Assembly (NCBI RefSeq): GCF_003390335.1 | Contig: NZ_QUOU01000001.1 | Location: forward strand, 2,852,001-2,916,000 | Source: Thalassotalea euphylliae | GTDB taxonomy: Bacteria; Pseudomonadota; Gammaproteobacteria; Enterobacterales; Alteromonadaceae | DNA length: 64,000 nt | Direction of reading: 5' to 3' | In this document: one piece after another, positions 62,387-64,000 of the stretch | Numbering within the stretch: position 1 is the first letter of the stretch | Layout: each line of letters opens with the position of its first letter | Notes under the pieces: model-generated | The model's input: the letters and a program-made list of their open reading frames with translations, nothing else | Database searches by the model: none | Told to the model about the DNA's origin: nothing | Translations under genes and position numbers: made by a program

Positions 62387-64000
62387 ATGTACTCATTTTC
62401 TCAATTGTTGGCGAGAAATATTCTGTTAGGTGCTGTATTTGTCATTATAAGTACTGCATTGGCGGTGTTTTTTTTGGCTGACTATACCGCGCAAAAGCAT
62501 CATCAACACCAATCGACGATTACTGCGATTGCACAACAATTAAGCAAGAATAAAGAGTTAGCCAACATTCTTCGAAAAACTCAAGACTATACTCAGTTGG
62601 CAATAAACACCTATAAAGGTGAGAAAATATATAGCTACACTAACCCAAGTCCTGGGTTTACTTTTCCAATGACGCAGCCCCCGGCGCAAAAGGTCACCTT
62701 GAGCACAGTTGATTTAACCATTAGCTATCAGCTCAACACGTCAAAAGACTCGCTATTTGTCATCAAACTATTGTTTTCGTTAACTGGCGTAATTGTGCTT
62801 TTAGTTGTGCTAGCTGCGCAAATGAGCGTGCGCAAAAACGGGCGGTTTATGTCGGCGATAAATCATCAAATCAAAAAAGATCTGTCATTGCTTTCTTCAG
62901 ATGATGTAGAGCAGCACGATGACTTAATTGACATACCTGAACTTAAAGCGGGCATTGCAGAAATTAAGCAACTGATTGAAAGACAAGTGAGTAACTCTTC
63001 CGTGCTAGAGCAACACGCCTACACCGATCACCTCACAGGCTTAGACAACCGCAATCGCTTTGTGCAATTTTACGAGTCATTACTTGCACCAGAAAGCGCC
63101 ACCAAATTTGGTGTACTCGTAACCACTCGCTGTAGTGAACTACAAACCGTTAACCAAGTTCATGGCTACCAAGAAGGCGACAACTACATAAAGAATGTCG
63201 GAAACTTGATTAAAAGTGCTGTTACCGCCTATCGCTCTGGCCGTTTGTTTAAACTGAGTAGCTCTGATTTTGCCACTATATTGCCAAACGTGACGCTTAA
63301 AGAAGCAGAAAACTTTGCCCAGGATTTAACCCAACGCTTTAATGAATTTCAACAAAGTGCAGACCTCGATTCGATTGCCTATACGGGACTCGTTTATTTT
63401 GATCAGACTAAACCACTGGGCGAGTTGCTGGCACTAGTCGACACCGGCATTAGTATTGCGCAAACACAACACATTAACGCTTGGTATGTGCAAAAGGATT
63501 CTGAGGCGCTTAAAAACGCTGACTTTAATCAAGGCAACCAAAACTGGCGTCAAGAGATTGATAACGTTATCGAGAATCAACGCATCAGCCTTTTAGTGCA
63601 ACCCATTCAGCCAACAACGCGCAATAGTAAGGTATATAGCGAAGTACTGGCGCGCTTTTTAAATTCCAATAATGAAATGCTGCCAACAGCTTCATTTATT
63701 GCCATGGCGGAAAGGCTCGACAAAATTACCGCTGTCGACAAGCTTATTATCGACACGGCCATCAACGAAATCATCTCGAAAAACCTTGTTGAACAAAGCT
63801 TTGGTATCAACGTAAGTTCACGCTCTATTAGCGATGAACATTTCTTGATCTGGCTTGAGCGAAAATTACTACGTGAAGCGAGTATTGCACCGCGTATTAT
63901 TTTCGAAATCACCGAGTTTGGCTTACAGCAAAATATCAAAACCAGTAAACGCTTTATTGATTTAGTGCACAGAGCCGGTGCTCGTATTACGGTAGAGCGC
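62387..64000 (+). CDS. csrD: CsrD-like degenerate GGDEF/EAL membrane protein, 3' end cut by the window
   Basis: 538 codons are open to the window edge. Two TM helices (about 10-32 and 127-147) enclose a short periplasmic part. A degenerate GGDEF domain follows (GLDNRNRFVQFYESLL; the signature is replaced by RLFKLSSSDFATILPN), then a degenerate EAL domain (YSEVLARF instead of EAL, IIFEITEFGLQQNI). The catalytic motifs are missing in both, and RLFKLSSSDFATILPN followed by TLKEAENFA closely resembles E. coli CsrD, which does not make or cleave c-di-GMP but targets CsrB/C sRNAs for RNase E decay. The ATG at 62387 is the first start after a stop. About 100 residues are missing. Confidence 0.72.
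   Translation, partial: MYSFSQLLARNILLGAVFVIISTALAVFFLADYTAQKHHQHQSTITAIAQQLSKNKELANILRKTQDYTQLAINTYKGEKIYSYTNPSPGFTFPMTQPPAQKVTLSTVDLTISYQLNTSKDSLFVIKLLFSLTGVIVLLVVLAAQMSVRKNGRFMSAINHQIKKDLSLLSSDDVEQHDDLIDIPELKAGIAEIKQLIERQVSNSSVLEQHAYTDHLTGLDNRNRFVQFYESLLAPESATKFGVLVTTRCSELQTVNQVHGYQEGDNYIKNVGNLIKSAVTAYRSGRLFKLSSSDFATILPNVTLKEAENFAQDLTQRFNEFQQSADLDSIAYTGLVYFDQTKPLGELLALVDTGISIAQTQHINAWYVQKDSEALKNADFNQGNQNWRQEIDNVIENQRISLLVQPIQPTTRNSKVYSEVLARFLNSNNEMLPTASFIAMAERLDKITAVDKLIIDTAINEIISKNLVEQSFGINVSSRSISDEHFLIWLERKLLREASIAPRIIFEITEFGLQQNIKTSKRFIDLVHRAGARITVER

Overview
The window comes from the chromosome of a marine gammaproteobacterium. Gene order, family content and A+T-rich intergenic DNA point to the Alteromonadales, probably the Colwelliaceae (Thalassotalea-like); this placement is inference from gene content, not from a marker tree. 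Two large conserved blocks anchor it. One is the TCA-cycle cluster at 31.0-45.4 kb: sdhCDAB-sucAB, feoAB and sucCD on the minus strand, with gltA divergent. The other is the translation/RNA block at 51.7-61.9 kb: rimP-nusA-infB, rbfA-truB, rpsO, pnp and nlpI, all on the minus strand.

Layout. 0-6.1 kb: end of a LysR regulator, a DUF418 membrane protein, and a three-gene operon of an outer-membrane barrel, a YfiR-type periplasmic protein and a membrane GGDEF/EAL enzyme, which looks like a Yfi-type c-di-GMP signalling module. 6.7-16.2 kb: exported and envelope functions (M60-type metallopeptidase lipoprotein with a proline repeat, TSUP permease, S9 peptidase, ChaN-like lipoprotein, YHS lipoprotein), with two MITE-like elements in opposite orientation. 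16.3-31.0 kb is the accessory part: an intact IS30 element, a 397-bp direct repeat on either side of a TorF-type porin and a chemoreceptor, an iron-type alcohol dehydrogenase behind a perfect FNR-type box, a CsgG/DUF4810/DUF799 lipoprotein operon with an IS3 element exactly at its last stop codon, an MFS transporter behind a Fur-like box, about 1 kb of hairpin-rich repeats, and an unrecognised two-gene cassette (soluble protein plus four-helix membrane protein).

The most unusual structural signal is a degraded but clearly sucD-derived 3' end at 26716-26799. It is a direct repeat of the true sucD 3' end at 31017-31100, so the MFS gene, the repeats and the unknown cassette are bracketed by two sucD 3' ends. 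This resembles an island integrated at a gene's 3' end, although no integrase is visible. Other points: feoAB sits between sucB and sucCD; a CsdA-CsdE (cysteine desulfurase-SufE) fusion faces tcdA; SucB carries two lipoyl domains; a small gene next to nlpI appears frameshifted; and rimP has a long structured leader with a possible leader peptide and terminator.

How the genes work together: sdh/suc/gltA form most of the oxidative TCA cycle. FeoAB and the Fur-like box add iron supply to an iron-hungry pathway. The rimP-to-pnp block couples ribosome maturation, translation initiation, transcription elongation and RNA decay. The window ends inside a csrD-like gene.
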